DNA of 64,000 bases, from positions 434,001 through 498,000 of the forward strand of contig JAHLKV010000002.1 of NCBI GenBank assembly GCA_020444475.1, given 5' to 3'. This document shows, one piece after another, positions 1 through 9,577 of the stretch. Under the pieces are notes generated by a model that worked only from the letters and a program-made list of their open reading frames with translations, did no database searches and was not told the origin of the DNA. The stretch is from a bacterium (GTDB lineage: Bacteria; Zixibacteria; MSB-5A5; GN15; FEB-12). The position numbers and the translations under genes were made by a program. Every line of letters starts with the position of its first letter. Positions within the stretch are counted from its first letter, which is position 1.

Positions 1-61
1 TCCGTCTTCGAACCCGCCATGGCTTCGCACACACGTGTAGCCCACGCGTCCCGCGTGGGTA

Positions 62-243
62 GCAAGAACCCAAAAAGACTCGTAGGTCAGCTCCGCGTGC
101 GAGTCAGCAGGCCTCGAGTTTCGACCAACGACCTCACCCGCACGCGGTGCTGACAACGCATCCGCCGTGAAATGTCAGCACCGGTCGCTCGACAGTATCC
201 TGCAAACCGTCAAGCGCTGCATCCGCGACCGGAGCTGACCTAC
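62..243. repeat. 182-bp direct repeat, copy A (nested inverted repeats)
   Basis: This stretch is repeated at 371-552 with about ten substitutions and no indels (offset 309). Inside it, GTAGGTCAGCTCCG (82-95) and its exact complement CGGAGCTGACCTAC (230-243) form 14-bp terminal inverted repeats of a 162-bp unit. A second pair, CGGTGCTGACA (145-155) and TGTCAGCACCG (174-184), is nested in the middle. No protein is apparent. The layout resembles a MITE or a pair of inverted REP elements (BIME); the GTAG at each end favours the latter. A hairpin (41-59, CCCACGCG/CGCGTGGG with GTAG at 37-40) lies directly upstream. Confidence 0.85.
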
Positions 244-370
244 ACCCTGATCCCGCCTTGAACCGTCATGCTCAGCCCACCCTAAACCGTCATGCTGAGC
301 GGAGTCGAAGCATGACCTCAAGCACGGATCGCCCACCCCCGCTGCGGCGGACAGGCGTCTCGGGCGGATG

Positions 371-552
371 GCAAGAACCCAAAAAGACTCGTAGGTCAGC
401 TCCGCGTGCGAGTCAGCAGACCTCGAGTTTCGACCAACGACCTCTCCCGCACGCGGTGCTGACAGCGCATGCGCCGTGAAATGTCAGCACCGGTCGCTCG
501 ACAATGTCCTGCAATCCATCAAGCACTGCATCCGCGACCGGAGCTGACCTAC
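371..552. repeat. 182-bp direct repeat, copy B (nested inverted repeats)
   Basis: Second copy of the unit at 62-243. The 14-bp GTAG-ended inverted repeats are at 391-404 and 539-552 and are unchanged. Substitutions fall mainly between the paired segments. The 127-bp spacer between the copies holds a different palindrome at 289-316 (GTCATGC...GCATGAC), of a type widespread in bacterial genomes. Confidence 0.85.
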
Positions 553-632
553 TGTGAGATAAACTGTAAGATAAACCCGGCCCATTGCCCGGCTGCGGAT
601 GTATAATGGGTGTCACTCCAGAGGAGGGGTCT

Positions 633-1292
633 ATGGCTGGATTTCTGCAGAGACGATGGGTACGAATAGCGGGACTCATTCCCGCCGCCATTTTCGTTTT
701 TCTCTCCTACTGGACCGTGGTCTTTGTTCTCCGATGGTCTCTTCTCCGCACTCCCAACCACGTCTTCGCTATCACCGACCTGATCAGTTTCATAGGCTAC
801 GCCGTGTTTCTCGTGTTCCTGTTCGGGTCCGGGGTTATCTCGCTTCTGATGGCTCGCTTCATGGGCGGGTTCTACCGGGTGCTGTATATTACGGGTCTGG
901 TCACGGTGCTGGCTTCGACCATACATTTCCCCATGACGCTCTTGTACAGCGCCGATTGGAACTCCTACCCCAAAGAGGTCCCCTCGGCAGAGGCTCTCGC
1001 CGGCACCTGGTGCAACAGCTACATGGTGTTGGAGCTCCATCCCGATTCGACCTACTCGCTCACTCTCGTAGACCCTGATCAGACTACCGACAGTTTCACG
1101 CCGTCTTCCGGCGCCTGGCATCTCGAACGCAACAAGCTGCACCTGACCGATCTCGATTTCACCTGGCCTTCGCCCTGGTGGATTGTCACGAGCGAAGGGC
1201 GCTATTTTATCCGCTATGAATTCCCGGGCAACCCCGACGCCTGGTCGGGCAATCTCGGCCTGATGCGCGAGTCCGACTGGAACGAGATCTGA
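633..1292 (+). CDS. Hypothetical membrane protein with C-terminal beta-rich domain
   Basis: A 219-residue protein of unknown function. Three hydrophobic segments at about residues 12-33, 45-70 and 80-102 suggest an inner-membrane anchor. The last 100 residues are soluble and beta-rich, with Cys/Trp-containing AGTWCNSY and SGAWHLERNKLHL strings. The second resembles SGAWHVVSGKKQLVL in the NlpE-like protein at 42324-42728, so a small lipocalin-like fold is possible; this is inference. The ATG at 633 is preferred over an in-frame codon at 585 because GAGGAGGGG (621-629) lies just upstream. It is not in an operon: it is followed by a GTAG hairpin and a convergent gene. Confidence 0.7.
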   Translation: MAGFLQRRWVRIAGLIPAAIFVFLSYWTVVFVLRWSLLRTPNHVFAITDLISFIGYAVFLVFLFGSGVISLLMARFMGGFYRVLYITGLVTVLASTIHFPMTLLYSADWNSYPKEVPSAEALAGTWCNSYMVLELHPDSTYSLTLVDPDQTTDSFTPSSGAWHLERNKLHLTDLDFTWPSPWWIVTSEGRYFIRYEFPGNPDAWSGNLGLMRESDWNEI

Positions 1293-1318
1293 GTCGTTGC
1301 GTCACATGGTAGCTTTGA

Positions 1319-1360
1319 GTAGCCCGCCCGTCTCGGGTGGGGCCGTCCTCGAACCCGCCA
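1319..1360. repeat. GTAG-foot hairpin plus partial GGCGGGT-type module
   Basis: GTAG (1319-1322) is followed by CCCGCCCG (1323-1330), TCT and CGGGTGGG (1334-1341), then by GCCGTCCTCGAACCCGCC, which matches the loop and right arm of the module seen complete at 13247-13270. The element sits in the 99-bp gap between two convergent genes and could end transcription there. Confidence 0.6.
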
Positions 1361-1391
1361 CCGGAACGGCTCGGCAAATATCCCTTCCACC

Positions 1392-4304
1392 TTACGGACA
1401 GGAACCGCACTCAGCCGGAGGCGGGCCACCAAGAAACAGGTAGTTGACCAGGTGGATCAAGTCCGACAAATCGACTGCACACACCAGGTCACCATTGACA
1501 TTTGCTTCGGCGAGACATGGTGGCTGCGCCCCCCCAAGAAAGAGATAGTTAACCAGGGTAATCAAGTCGGATAGATCGACCTGCCCCGCCGGATCGTCAT
1601 TTACATTGCCGGTAGTACCCACACAACATCCTCTCGCCAACGAGACGCTCTGGATATGGGTCGCTGTATCCCCTTCCGCCGGTACCGGCTCCTCCTCAGC
1701 CAACACCAGACTGTCATCACCCAGCACTGACAGCAGTGTGTAGGTGTCACCGGGCTGTGCTTCGGGGCGCCGAATCACTCGAATCGTGTAGTCACCGAAC
1801 AAATGCCCGTCCAGGATGACCCTGTCGTCGGGATCGCCATCATCGTTAACATCCGTGATTGCGTCGTACTCGGCTCCGGGGATGGTGTTGAATCCCGACC
1901 CGCACGAGTCGCCCTGCGGATCGATCAATACCAACTCGACTGGCGACAGCCCGACGAAGATAAAAGACTGGACTGCTACGTTCTTGCTAAACTGAGAGGT
2001 CCCCCCCTCCCCGACCGCCAGCGCTGTGATAATGTCATACTCTGAAAGATTTGCGGTGTTTGCGTTCACATCAAGGCCGCAGACATCACTCACAAACGGG
2101 TATCGTCCTGACCCGTCCGGTACGAGATCGCACACCGTGGTGCCGATCGGAGCGGAGTAGATGGACCCACCGGAATCGAGCGGGTGAACACCGCTAGCTG
2201 TAAACGTCGGTTCCCAATTCCGGGCGAGATAGAGCTTTATCGTCGCACCGGCCGGTCCCCATCCCGTGACACACCAGCCATCGCCTCCAGAGTAGTAGAG
2301 TCCGAGGCGAGCAGGGGCAATACCACCGTTGTCTTCCCATGCCTCTGCGATATCGACGTCAAGTCCGCCCTCAACAGAGCCGTTGTTGTAGACAATGTTG
2401 TCAGTGAGATCATTGCCACCGCATCCGCCGTAGCCGGACGGGCAGGTGACCAGCATTCCGCCTCCCTCGTTCAACGCAATCACATTTGCGCTTATCACGC
2501 ACGATGAGCAACGTACCATTTCGATCCCATATCCTCTGTTGTAGCGGATATAGTTAGGCCAGTTCCACAATCCAGGATTATGGCCGATGCGCCCTTCAAC
2601 GACATCCGTCATCTTGATTCCGGGACCGTTGTTCGGAAGCGCCGCACTGAAGTCCTCCGCAACTCCTATCTTGTTATGGGCGAGTGTGACTCCGCCCATG
2701 CTTTCGAGAATCACTCCCGGACCACCGTTACCGCTGATCACGTTGTAAGTCATCTCAACTGGAGGACCGTAAATCCCCGCGCCCGGTGTCGGTGGGCCGA
2801 TATACAGTCCGCCGCCTTGATTTGGCATTGCAATAAGTCCGGTCGGATCTGTTCCTATCCTATTCCCGGTGAACACATTGAAATTTTCGTAGATAGGTTC
2901 ATTCGGGAAAGGAGAGTAGCCCCAATACAGACGTACACCAAACTGGCTATGCCCGGAGATCGTGTTTCCGTCAAAGAGATTGTTTCCTGGAAAGAGCACA
3001 TTCTCACCGGTAATGTCGCCGTAGATTCCGTACTCGCCGCCGCACGATGCTGTTCCGTTAGCGTTGAGCCCGATCAGGTTGTCGACAACATCATTGTCGT
3101 GGAATTGCGCCGCGCAGTAGAGACCATACTGACTGGCGCAAATAACGTTGCGAAGTATATCCAGGTCACTGACCTCCGGTGCGGCGAAGTAGATGCCTGT
3201 TTGATTGAGATTAAACGACATCCCGTCAATAGACGTACCGAAGAAGTTGTCCTCGATGTCATGACAGCAACCGTACAGCAACAATCCATAAAGGTTTCCC
3301 GAAATGACGTTCCGCCTGAAGATACATGGAAGCGGATCTGTCGGACCAGGCTGAACCATGGTAATGCCAATCTGACAGTCATGAATATAGCAATCTTCCA
3401 CCAGCATCGCGCCGTTCGAGTACTGGATTCCGTTCATTCCGTTACAGATTTCCACCCCACTAACATGGAGATACGGAACTAATTGAGTCACTCGCTTTGC
3501 AGTTATAATACTCGTACCTGCGGGCATGCTCTGGCCATTGAGTACGATTCCACTTGGTGATGACTCGCCCTTGATGTGAATTGGAGTAGTTATCACTGGC
3601 AAACTATCAACCAGCATTATCGTGCCGCTGGTTGCAAAAAAAACGGTGCCGCCTCCTATAGATTCCGAATACGCAATCGCATATCGCAGCGAACCAAAAC
3701 TTCCGTCATCCTCAAGTCGTGTTACTATCCAATTTTCGAGGCCATCCACGATCGAAAAACAGGTCTGATTCCAAACGACAGGCACCGTCCCCCCCTGCCA
3801 GCGCCACGAAGAACCAAGAGGATCGGCTGTGTTCACAGTGTCGACGCACAGGGACTTACCATGATTACCTGCCCCGGAGGGACCAAGATCAACCTCGATA
3901 ACAAGCCCATCAACCGCGCTTCCGCCGACAATGCCGTTCCCCACAGACGCAAGGCCGGTAAATCCAATAGTGTCTATGCCGGAACCGTCCGCGTTGCTTA
4001 AGTCGATGTTGACACCAAGGTCAAACAGGCTGTTCAACTCAGGGGTTGTTTCTGCCGCCAGCGACGACCAGTTTGCTCCGTCCGGGGATGAAATCTCAAA
4101 GTAGATTCCGAAGCCAAGAATGTCGTCACTACCCTCATCTGCCCTCAATTCGAAATGAAAGCGATGTAAACCGCTGCCGATCGTCGAGTCTGCATTTATT
4201 CCTTCATCAGAGAGATAGCTGACCGAACCACTCGGCTGTGCGTTGATTGCAGCGCTGCTGACAAACGCTACCAGCAGACAGACCACGATTGATAGATACC
4301 TCAT
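1392..4304 (-). CDS. Secreted right-handed beta-helix protein with C-terminal dockerin pair
   Basis: A 970-residue exported protein. Residues 1-22 form a signal peptide. About 25-185 resemble a cohesin-like/carbohydrate-binding beta domain. Some 500 residues follow with Asn/Gly-rich parallel beta-helix coils (for example RRNVISGNLYGLLLYG, DNTISGHSQFGVRLYWG), the fold of polysaccharide lyases and adhesins. The last 65 residues are two dockerin-type calcium repeats (NVNDDPAGQVDLSDLITLVNYLFLGG and NVNGD...DLSDLIHLVNYLFLGG) after a CC pair. Start: ATG at 4304 has GGGAGGG eight bases upstream; the in-frame GTG at 4313 abuts that site. No catalytic residues could be assigned, so it may bind or degrade polysaccharide, or act as an adhesin. 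Confidence 0.85.
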   Translation of the reverse strand: MRYLSIVVCLLVAFVSSAAINAQPSGSVSYLSDEGINADSTIGSGLHRFHFELRADEGSDDILGFGIYFEISSPDGANWSSLAAETTPELNSLFDLGVNIDLSNADGSGIDTIGFTGLASVGNGIVGGSAVDGLVIEVDLGPSGAGNHGKSLCVDTVNTADPLGSSWRWQGGTVPVVWNQTCFSIVDGLENWIVTRLEDDGSFGSLRYAIAYSESIGGGTVFFATSGTIMLVDSLPVITTPIHIKGESSPSGIVLNGQSMPAGTSIITAKRVTQLVPYLHVSGVEICNGMNGIQYSNGAMLVEDCYIHDCQIGITMVQPGPTDPLPCIFRRNVISGNLYGLLLYGCCHDIEDNFFGTSIDGMSFNLNQTGIYFAAPEVSDLDILRNVICASQYGLYCAAQFHDNDVVDNLIGLNANGTASCGGEYGIYGDITGENVLFPGNNLFDGNTISGHSQFGVRLYWGYSPFPNEPIYENFNVFTGNRIGTDPTGLIAMPNQGGGLYIGPPTPGAGIYGPPVEMTYNVISGNGGPGVILESMGGVTLAHNKIGVAEDFSAALPNNGPGIKMTDVVEGRIGHNPGLWNWPNYIRYNRGYGIEMVRCSSCVISANVIALNEGGGMLVTCPSGYGGCGGNDLTDNIVYNNGSVEGGLDVDIAEAWEDNGGIAPARLGLYYSGGDGWCVTGWGPAGATIKLYLARNWEPTFTASGVHPLDSGGSIYSAPIGTTVCDLVPDGSGRYPFVSDVCGLDVNANTANLSEYDIITALAVGEGGTSQFSKNVAVQSFIFVGLSPVELVLIDPQGDSCGSGFNTIPGAEYDAITDVNDDGDPDDRVILDGHLFGDYTIRVIRRPEAQPGDTYTLLSVLGDDSLVLAEEEPVPAEGDTATHIQSVSLARGCCVGTTGNVNDDPAGQVDLSDLITLVNYLFLGGAQPPCLAEANVNGDLVCAVDLSDLIHLVNYLFLGGPPPAECGSCP

Positions 4305-5009
4305 AATAAACACCCTCCCAGGGTATTAGGATGGTTGTCCTCTTGACTGGGTCATGGAATCTGTTGGAACGGATATATTTTCATAGCCGGACCGCCCACG
4401 TCCCCGATCACGGTCCGCTACGTGTTCGTCTTGCGGGAGATGATAATCACTGTGTGCCCCCGGATTGATTGCATCTGTCAGACACTTCGCATCTCCATCG
4501 GTAGACAGAACGCGGTTGATTTAGCGACCGACCGCTGTTAAGTCAGCCAGCTGAGATGTCCTACCCTGAACTGCATTTGTCCCGTGCAAGAACCACTTGC
4601 AGCGCCCATTCTTCGTTTGGTGTTGCAGCAATACAACGCAGCGATTGGTAAAAGTAGAGAGTATTCTGATGTCGGCGCGGTGGTGTTGTCGCGAGTGCCC
4701 CTGCGATTGCTCAACGTCTTGTATATTAATAGGGAACATGGTTAGATTTGTCAAGTATTATCGCGACTGCGACCATTTGATATAGCGTGAATTCGATCAC
4801 GAGGCTTACTCGCCTTCGCAGGAGTGACAGCGGTGTCGCCCACAGCTTGCTGTGGGATCCTGGCGTCGGCGAGTAGCCAACCCGTCCCGGGTGGGTGGCA
4901 GGAACTCAAAAAATCATCGTACAAGCGTGATCCCGTGCGAGTTACAGCGAAATAGGTTCGTTTGTGCATTTTTCAAAGTGTCGCCCCCATTCCTCCTGTG
5001 CGAGCGAGA
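4305..5009. other. Gene-free spacer with several hairpins and an interspersed repeat
   Basis: No convincing gene lies here. The first 150 bases are the promoter region of the beta-helix gene. Hairpins occur at 4839-4856 (CCCACAGC/GCTGTGGG) and 4873-4895 (GTAG then CCAACCCG/CGGGTGGG). From 4912 to about 4980 lies one copy of an interspersed repeat with ATCATCGTACAAGCGTG and GTTACAGCGAAAT blocks, found again at 41839-41908 and inverted at 13398-13475. Base composition is less GC-rich than the flanking operons. Confidence 0.6.
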
Positions 5010-5270
5010 CTAGTCGAGTCTTCGCTCCTCTGTATCGGGCGACTGCACACGTCCATCGAACCAAATCCTCCTTCGCATCTTGTCTTTATCAATGCCGATG
5101 GTTTTGCGATTTGGTGTGAAGTCGTAGGAAAAGTGCTGGGGGACGTCGGCTTCACTCAGGAACAACGGGATACCCACTGGAGCTGTTTCAATAACCTCTA
5201 ATGCGAAATCGGACAAGCATACCACCAAGTCAGTGGTGATCGGTGAACCATCCACTCTTGTAAAGACCAT
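5010..5270 (-). CDS. Possible small hypothetical protein
   Basis: An 86-residue open frame starting at an ATG (5270), divergent from the methyltransferase. Its amino-acid mix is protein-like (MVFTRVDGSPITTDLVV..., then FTPNRKTIGIDKDKMRRRIWF), but no ribosome site is clear and no family is recognised. A longer reading from 5327 would run into the methyltransferase start. Position next to a lone methyltransferase makes a restriction or accessory role conceivable, but nothing in the sequence shows it; it could also be a decayed fragment. Confidence 0.3.
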   Translation of the reverse strand: MVFTRVDGSPITTDLVVCLSDFALEVIETAPVGIPLFLSEADVPQHFSYDFTPNRKTIGIDKDKMRRRIWFDGRVQSPDTEERRLD

Positions 5271-5297
5271 CAACCAAATGGCGAGAGGTTGTGTGCC

Positions 5298-6068
5298 GTG
5301 AATTTCCCCTCTGACTACGTATGGCAATTGCCGTTTGCGCCGAGCTATGTTGCGTCCAATGGACTCTTGTATTGCGACGATGCTGCATCGGTGCTTTTGG
5401 AGTTCCCTTCCAATTCGGTGAGTATGATCCTAACCGATCCTCCCTATGGAGTCAACTACCGCTCGAATGCAAAACGTACGTCAAGTTCCGACGAGATTCA
5501 CTCTCCCCAAGAAGGTAATTGCATAAAGAACGATACCCCCATCAGGGCATCAATGTACTACAGCCTACTCATCCACGAATCGCAACGAATCCTTCGACCG
5601 GGAGGTTGTCTCTGCTGCTTTGCAAAGGGGGGAGGGTCAGACCTCAGTTTTTCCCACTATGTCCAGCTGATGCGACGAATAATGGAATTCAAGCAAATAG
5701 CGGTCTGGGACAGACAGAGATTGGGCTTGGGCCGTCACTATCGACAATGCTATGAATTCGTTCTAGTAGCTAAGAAGCGCGGGGCGCCGTGCAAGTGGCG
5801 TGGAGGATATGGCACGGGCAACGTCTTTCGGTTCAAGAGACCCAGTGGCTCTGTGTTTCAACACCCAACCCCCAAACCGATCGAACTGATGGCGCATCTT
5901 ATTGAGATTCACTCAGACCCGGGTGACATCATACTTGACCCATTCTGCGGTCATGGATCTACGCTCCTAGCAGCTCAAGCCACTGGAAGGCGCTATGTGG
6001 GCATAGACATCGAATCACAGCACATTAGCGCGTGTGAAGCTCGATTAGAGCGGAAACACGATGCGTAA
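5298..6068 (+). CDS. DNA methyltransferase (N6-adenine/N4-cytosine, beta class)
   Basis: A 256-residue SAM-dependent DNA methylase of the N6_N4 family. Catalytic motif IV TDPPYGVNY is near the N-terminus and the SAM-binding motif DPFCGHGSTLLAA...RRYVGIDIE is near the C-terminus; that order defines the beta class, and DPPY fits adenine methylation. HPTPKPIELMAHLI precedes motif I, as usual in the family. GTG at 5298 is the likely start, with GAGAGG nine bases upstream; the in-frame TTG at 5289 is too close to that site. No restriction nuclease is recognisable beside it, so it looks like an orphan or remnant. The surrounding composition is less GC-rich than the neighbouring operons, suggesting transfer. 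Confidence 0.88.
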   Translation: MNFPSDYVWQLPFAPSYVASNGLLYCDDAASVLLEFPSNSVSMILTDPPYGVNYRSNAKRTSSSDEIHSPQEGNCIKNDTPIRASMYYSLLIHESQRILRPGGCLCCFAKGGGSDLSFSHYVQLMRRIMEFKQIAVWDRQRLGLGRHYRQCYEFVLVAKKRGAPCKWRGGYGTGNVFRFKRPSGSVFQHPTPKPIELMAHLIEIHSDPGDIILDPFCGHGSTLLAAQATGRRYVGIDIESQHISACEARLERKHDA

Positions 6069-6264
6069 CATCCGCACACAACCGAGGATGGGATTCAGAT
6101 TCGTAGCGCGTGTCCGTCCTCGAACCCACCATAGGATCGCATATGAGTACGCGAGTGCCCCACCATAAATGGTGGGCCACCCGCGGCAGAACCGCTTCGC
6201 CCTTCGGGCTCGGGTTCTTCCCTACAACTCCCCCCGAAACAAGAACAACCCGCCTTTCACAAAA
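6069..6264. repeat. Repeat cluster between methyltransferase and clpX
   Basis: The spacer holds a partial GGCGGGT-type module (6111-6130, GTCCGTCCTCGAACCCACC), a hairpin CCCACCAT/ATGGTGGG (6159-6176), and a longer inverted element at 6185-6225 that reads GTAG then GGAAGAAC...GTTCTGCC on the minus strand. All are variants of the short palindromes found in other gaps of this window. No gene is present. Confidence 0.65.
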
Positions 6265-6288
6265 ACAGCCCGCCGTGGGGCGGGCTGT
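6265..6288 (-). terminator. Rho-independent terminator of the tig-clpP-clpX operon
   Basis: A perfect 10-bp stem (ACAGCCCGCC/GGCGGGCTGT) with a 4-nt loop, followed on the minus strand by TTTTTGTG. It lies 28 bases past the clpX stop codon. Confidence 0.9.
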
Positions 6289-6316
6289 GTGAGTCGTCTC
6301 GTATCGTCGGCCGGGA

Positions 6317-7597
6317 TCAGCCGGCTTTCTTTTTCTCGGCGTGGGTCACCGTGCGGGGCGGGGCGCCCTCGGTGATCACCTTCTCAGTGATAATCACTTC
6401 GGCCAGCTCCGTCTGCGACGGGATATCGTACATGACATCGAGCATCGCTTTCTCGAAGATCGAGCGAAGCGCCCGCGCGCCGGTCTTGCGCTCCATGGCG
6501 ACCGCCACGGCCGCTTTGAGCGCCCCCTCTTCGAATGACAGCTTCACACCCTCCATCTCCAGCAGCTTGGCATACTGGCGGGTGAGAGCGTTCTTCGGCT
6601 CGGTCAAGATCGACAGCAGCGCCGTCTCATCGAGCGGTCCCAGCGGGGCCGAGACCGGAATGCGCCCGACCATCTCGGGAATCAATCCGTACTCGATCAA
6701 ATCCGACGGCGTGACATTGGCGTAGACCTCTTCGGAGCCCAGCTCGACCTTGCGGACTTTCGCTTCGAACCCGACCACCTTGCTTCCCAGACGGCGGGCG
6801 ATAATCTTGTCCAGACCGTCAAATGCCCCGCCGCAGATAAAGAGGATGTTGGTCGTGTCGATCTGCACAAACGCCTGCTCGGGGTGCTTGCGTCCGCCTT
6901 TGGGCGGGATATTCGCGACCGTGCCTTCGAGGATCTTCAGCAGCCCCTGCTGCACGCCCTCGCCGGAGACATCGCGGGTGATCGACGGGTTACCGTCCTT
7001 GCGGGCGATCTTGTCGATCTCGTCGATATAGATGATCCCCCGCTCGGTTTTCTGCGGGTTGAAATCCGACGCCTGGAACAGGCGCACCAGGATATTCTCG
7101 ACATCTTCACCGACATACCCGGCCTCGGTCAGCACGGTAGCGTCGGCGATCGTAAACGGCACCTTGAGAAACTTGGCCAGCGAGCGCGCGATCAGGGTCT
7201 TGCCAGTACCGGTCGGTCCGAGCAGCAGGATGTTCGACTTCTCCAGCTCGACATCGGTCGAACCGTTTTTGCCGTTCCCTTCAGCCAGACGGCGGGCATG
7301 GGCGTTGATCCGCTTGTAGTGATTGTACACCGCCACCGAGACGGTCTTCTTGGCGGTCTCCTGCCCGATAACGTACTGGTCGAGGAAGTTTTTGATATCC
7401 GCCGGGCGGGGAAGATTCGCGATTTCCTCGGTCGCGTCGCCGTCGGGGGCCGCGGTCAGCAGATCCGAACAGAGCGCCACACACTCGTTACAGATGTACG
7501 AGTTGTGGCCGGAGAACAACCGCTTGACCTGGGTGTACGGCTTCCCGCAAAATGAACAGCGATGCGTCAGTTCGGGCGGGCCAGTTTCGTGTGCCAT
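6317..7597 (-). CDS. clpX: ATP-dependent Clp protease ATP-binding subunit ClpX
   Basis: A 426-residue AAA+ unfoldase that recognises tagged proteins and feeds them to ClpP. The N-terminal zinc-binding domain has Cys14, Cys17, Cys36 and Cys39. Walker A GPTGTGKT is at 127-134, Walker B IIYIDEID at about 188-195, and the pore-loop GYVG at 160-163; the [13 protein letters not shown] sensor-2 region is near the C-terminus. Length matches the family. It is the last gene of tig-clpP-clpX, 44 bases after clpP, and is followed by a strong terminator. Confidence 0.98.
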   Translation of the reverse strand: MAHETGPPELTHRCSFCGKPYTQVKRLFSGHNSYICNECVALCSDLLTAAPDGDATEEIANLPRPADIKNFLDQYVIGQETAKKTVSVAVYNHYKRINAHARRLAEGNGKNGSTDVELEKSNILLLGPTGTGKTLIARSLAKFLKVPFTIADATVLTEAGYVGEDVENILVRLFQASDFNPQKTERGIIYIDEIDKIARKDGNPSITRDVSGEGVQQGLLKILEGTVANIPPKGGRKHPEQAFVQIDTTNILFICGGAFDGLDKIIARRLGSKVVGFEAKVRKVELGSEEVYANVTPSDLIEYGLIPEMVGRIPVSAPLGPLDETALLSILTEPKNALTRQYAKLLEMEGVKLSFEEGALKAAVAVAMERKTGARALRSIFEKAMLDVMYDIPSQTELAEVIITEKVITEGAPPRTVTHAEKKKAG

Positions 7598-7641
7598 AAG
7601 TATCCTATCCTTACGAGCGCGTCACGCCGACTCCCGGCGTG

Positions 7642-8265
7642 CTACTCTTTCGCCTTCTTGGTTGACGGGAACTCGTAGACCTTGTCGATGAGCCCGTACT
7701 CTTTGGCTTCATTCGCCGACATGAAATAATTCCGGTCGGTATCTTTTTCGATACGCTCCATCGGCTGCCCGGTGTGATGCACCAGCAGTTCATTGAGGCG
7801 CTTCTTGGTCTTGGTGAACTCTTCGGTCATGATCACGATATCGGAGATCTGCCCCTGTGTCCCGGCCAGCGGCTGGTGGATCATGATCCGGCTGTTCGGC
7901 AGCGCCGAACGTTTCCCTTTCACCCCGCAGGCGAGCAGGAAAGCGCCCATCGAAGCCGCCAGGCCCATACAGATCGTGGTCACATCAGGCTTGATGAACT
8001 GAATCGTATCATACATCGCCAGACCGGCCGAAACCGACCCACCCGGCGAATTGATATACAACGAGATGTCCTTGTCGGGATCTTCGGCCGCGAGGAACAG
8101 CAGCTGCGCAATCACCAGATTGGCGACATTGTCATCGATCGGCGTCCCGATAAAGATAATGCGATCCTTGAGCAGACGGGAATAGATGTCGTACGCGCGT
8201 TCGCCCCGACCGGTCTGCTCGACCACCATCGGGATCAGGTAGTTGGCTGAAAGTTTGTCGTCCAT
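7642..8265 (-). CDS. clpP: ATP-dependent Clp protease proteolytic subunit ClpP
   Basis: A 207-residue serine peptidase that forms the 14-mer proteolytic chamber used by ClpX. The catalytic triad is visible: Ser105 in GLAASMG, His130 in RIMIHQP, and Asp in the KDTDRNYFM segment (175-177). The oligomerisation and substrate strand [11 protein letters not shown] is intact. ATG at 8265 is chosen because a GGGAG site precedes it (though only 2 bases away); the upstream TTG at 8286 adds only a Lys-rich stub. It sits between tig and clpX, the standard order. Confidence 0.97.
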   Translation of the reverse strand: MDDKLSANYLIPMVVEQTGRGERAYDIYSRLLKDRIIFIGTPIDDNVANLVIAQLLFLAAEDPDKDISLYINSPGGSVSAGLAMYDTIQFIKPDVTTICMGLAASMGAFLLACGVKGKRSALPNSRIMIHQPLAGTQGQISDIVIMTEEFTKTKKRLNELLVHHTGQPMERIEKDTDRNYFMSANEAKEYGLIDKVYEFPSTKKAKE

Positions 8266-8320
8266 AACTCCCTTTTTCTTATGCAAATACGGTCCTTTGT
8301 CTTACAGAACTACTACCGGC

Positions 8321-9577
8321 TCACTTGGTTTCCACCGTCCGGGCTTTCTCAAACAGAAAATCGAGCACCTTTTGTTCCAGAAGCGAATCTCTGATACTCG
8401 AAGCCCGCCCGGATTTGGACAGCGCCTCTTTGGCCTGTTCCGGGGTGACGTTGTTCGCCTTCGCAAACCCGTTAATCCAGTTTTCGGTATCGGCGGCCGA
8501 AACTTCAATATTTTCTTGCTCCGCCAGCTTGTGGTACAACAGGTTCCAGCGAATCGAGTTCACCGCATTCTCCCGGTAATTCTTCCGGATTTCCTCTTCC
8601 GGCGTCCCCGGGAACTGCTGCTGATAGTCCTTGACCATCGCCTCGAGATATTCCTCGGTCAGGCTGTCCGGTATCGGGATCGGGTTTTTGTCGCACATCT
8701 GGCGGATTATTTCCCCGCGAAGCTGGTTTTTGGCGACATCTTTTTTCTCGTTCTCCAGCTCCTTGCGGATGTTCATCCGAAGTTCCAGGGCGGTCTCGGC
8801 CTGACCGGTCCGCTTGGCGAGTGAGTCGTTGAAATCGGGCAACAACCGCTCCTGGATTTTTTTCACCAGCGCGTTGTAGACGATCGTCACACCCGCGAGG
8901 TTTTCGTCGCCGTAGTCATCGGGATAGCTGACTTTGACGTCTTTCGACTCGCCGACTTTCAGACCGGGGAGCTGCTCTTTGAACTCTTTGATCGTGATCG
9001 TCTTGCCGAGATCGATCTCGACATCCTCGTACTTGTCTTTCGGCATGATTCCTTTGGGATCATCGACCTTGGACAGATCGAGCAGAGCGACATCGGTATC
9101 GCCGAGCGGACGGTTGACCTCGCGAAGTTCCGAATAGCGCTGGCGGTAGAAGCCGATTATCTCCTCGAGTTCTTCATCGGGGACCTCGATAGTGGACTCG
9201 GTTTTCTCCAGCCCGTCGAATACGATCGTGCCGAGCTCCGGGAAGACTTCGACTTCGGCGCTGTAGACCAGATCACCGGCGTCGTTGAAATCGAGTTTGG
9301 TGAGGGTGGGTGGTCCGGCGATCTTCAGTTCTTTTTCTTTGACCGCATCGTTGAGGGTGCTTTTGATCAATTCGTCGGCGACCTCGGCGCGGGCCTCATC
9401 GCCATAGAGCGACTTGATCATGGTCATGGGGGCTTTGCCTTTGCGGAAGCCTTTGATAGTTGATTGTTTGCGGAAGTCGTTCAGTTTGCGATTGATCTCG
9501 GACTCGACCTGTTCGGCCGGCACCTGGATATTGAGTTCCCGCTTGAGATCTTGTTTTTCGGTCAGTTCTACTTTCAC
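8321..9577 (-). CDS. tig: Trigger factor (ribosome-associated chaperone, peptidyl-prolyl isomerase)
   Basis: A 418-residue protein with the trigger-factor layout: the N-terminal ribosome-binding domain includes GFRKGKAPMTMIKSLYG (the conserved signature region), a central FKBP-like domain covers about 150-235, and the long helical C-terminal chaperone domain extends to residue 418. It binds nascent chains at the ribosome exit. First gene of the tig-clpP-clpX operon. A perfect 11-bp hairpin lies at 9646-9671, about 70 bases before the start codon. Confidence 0.95.
   Translation of the reverse strand: MKVELTEKQDLKRELNIQVPAEQVESEINRKLNDFRKQSTIKGFRKGKAPMTMIKSLYGDEARAEVADELIKSTLNDAVKEKELKIAGPPTLTKLDFNDAGDLVYSAEVEVFPELGTIVFDGLEKTESTIEVPDEELEEIIGFYRQRYSELREVNRPLGDTDVALLDLSKVDDPKGIMPKDKYEDVEIDLGKTITIKEFKEQLPGLKVGESKDVKVSYPDDYGDENLAGVTIVYNALVKKIQERLLPDFNDSLAKRTGQAETALELRMNIRKELENEKKDVAKNQLRGEIIRQMCDKNPIPIPDSLTEEYLEAMVKDYQQQFPGTPEEEIRKNYRENAVNSIRWNLLYHKLAEQENIEVSAADTENWINGFAKANNVTPEQAKEALSKSGRASSIRDSLLEQKVLDFLFEKARTVETK

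Noticed and set aside
4962-5201. 79-codon plus-strand frame before the methyltransferase as a restriction nuclease
   Set aside because: No nuclease motif, no ribosome site, and it overlaps the more protein-like minus frame at 5010-5270.
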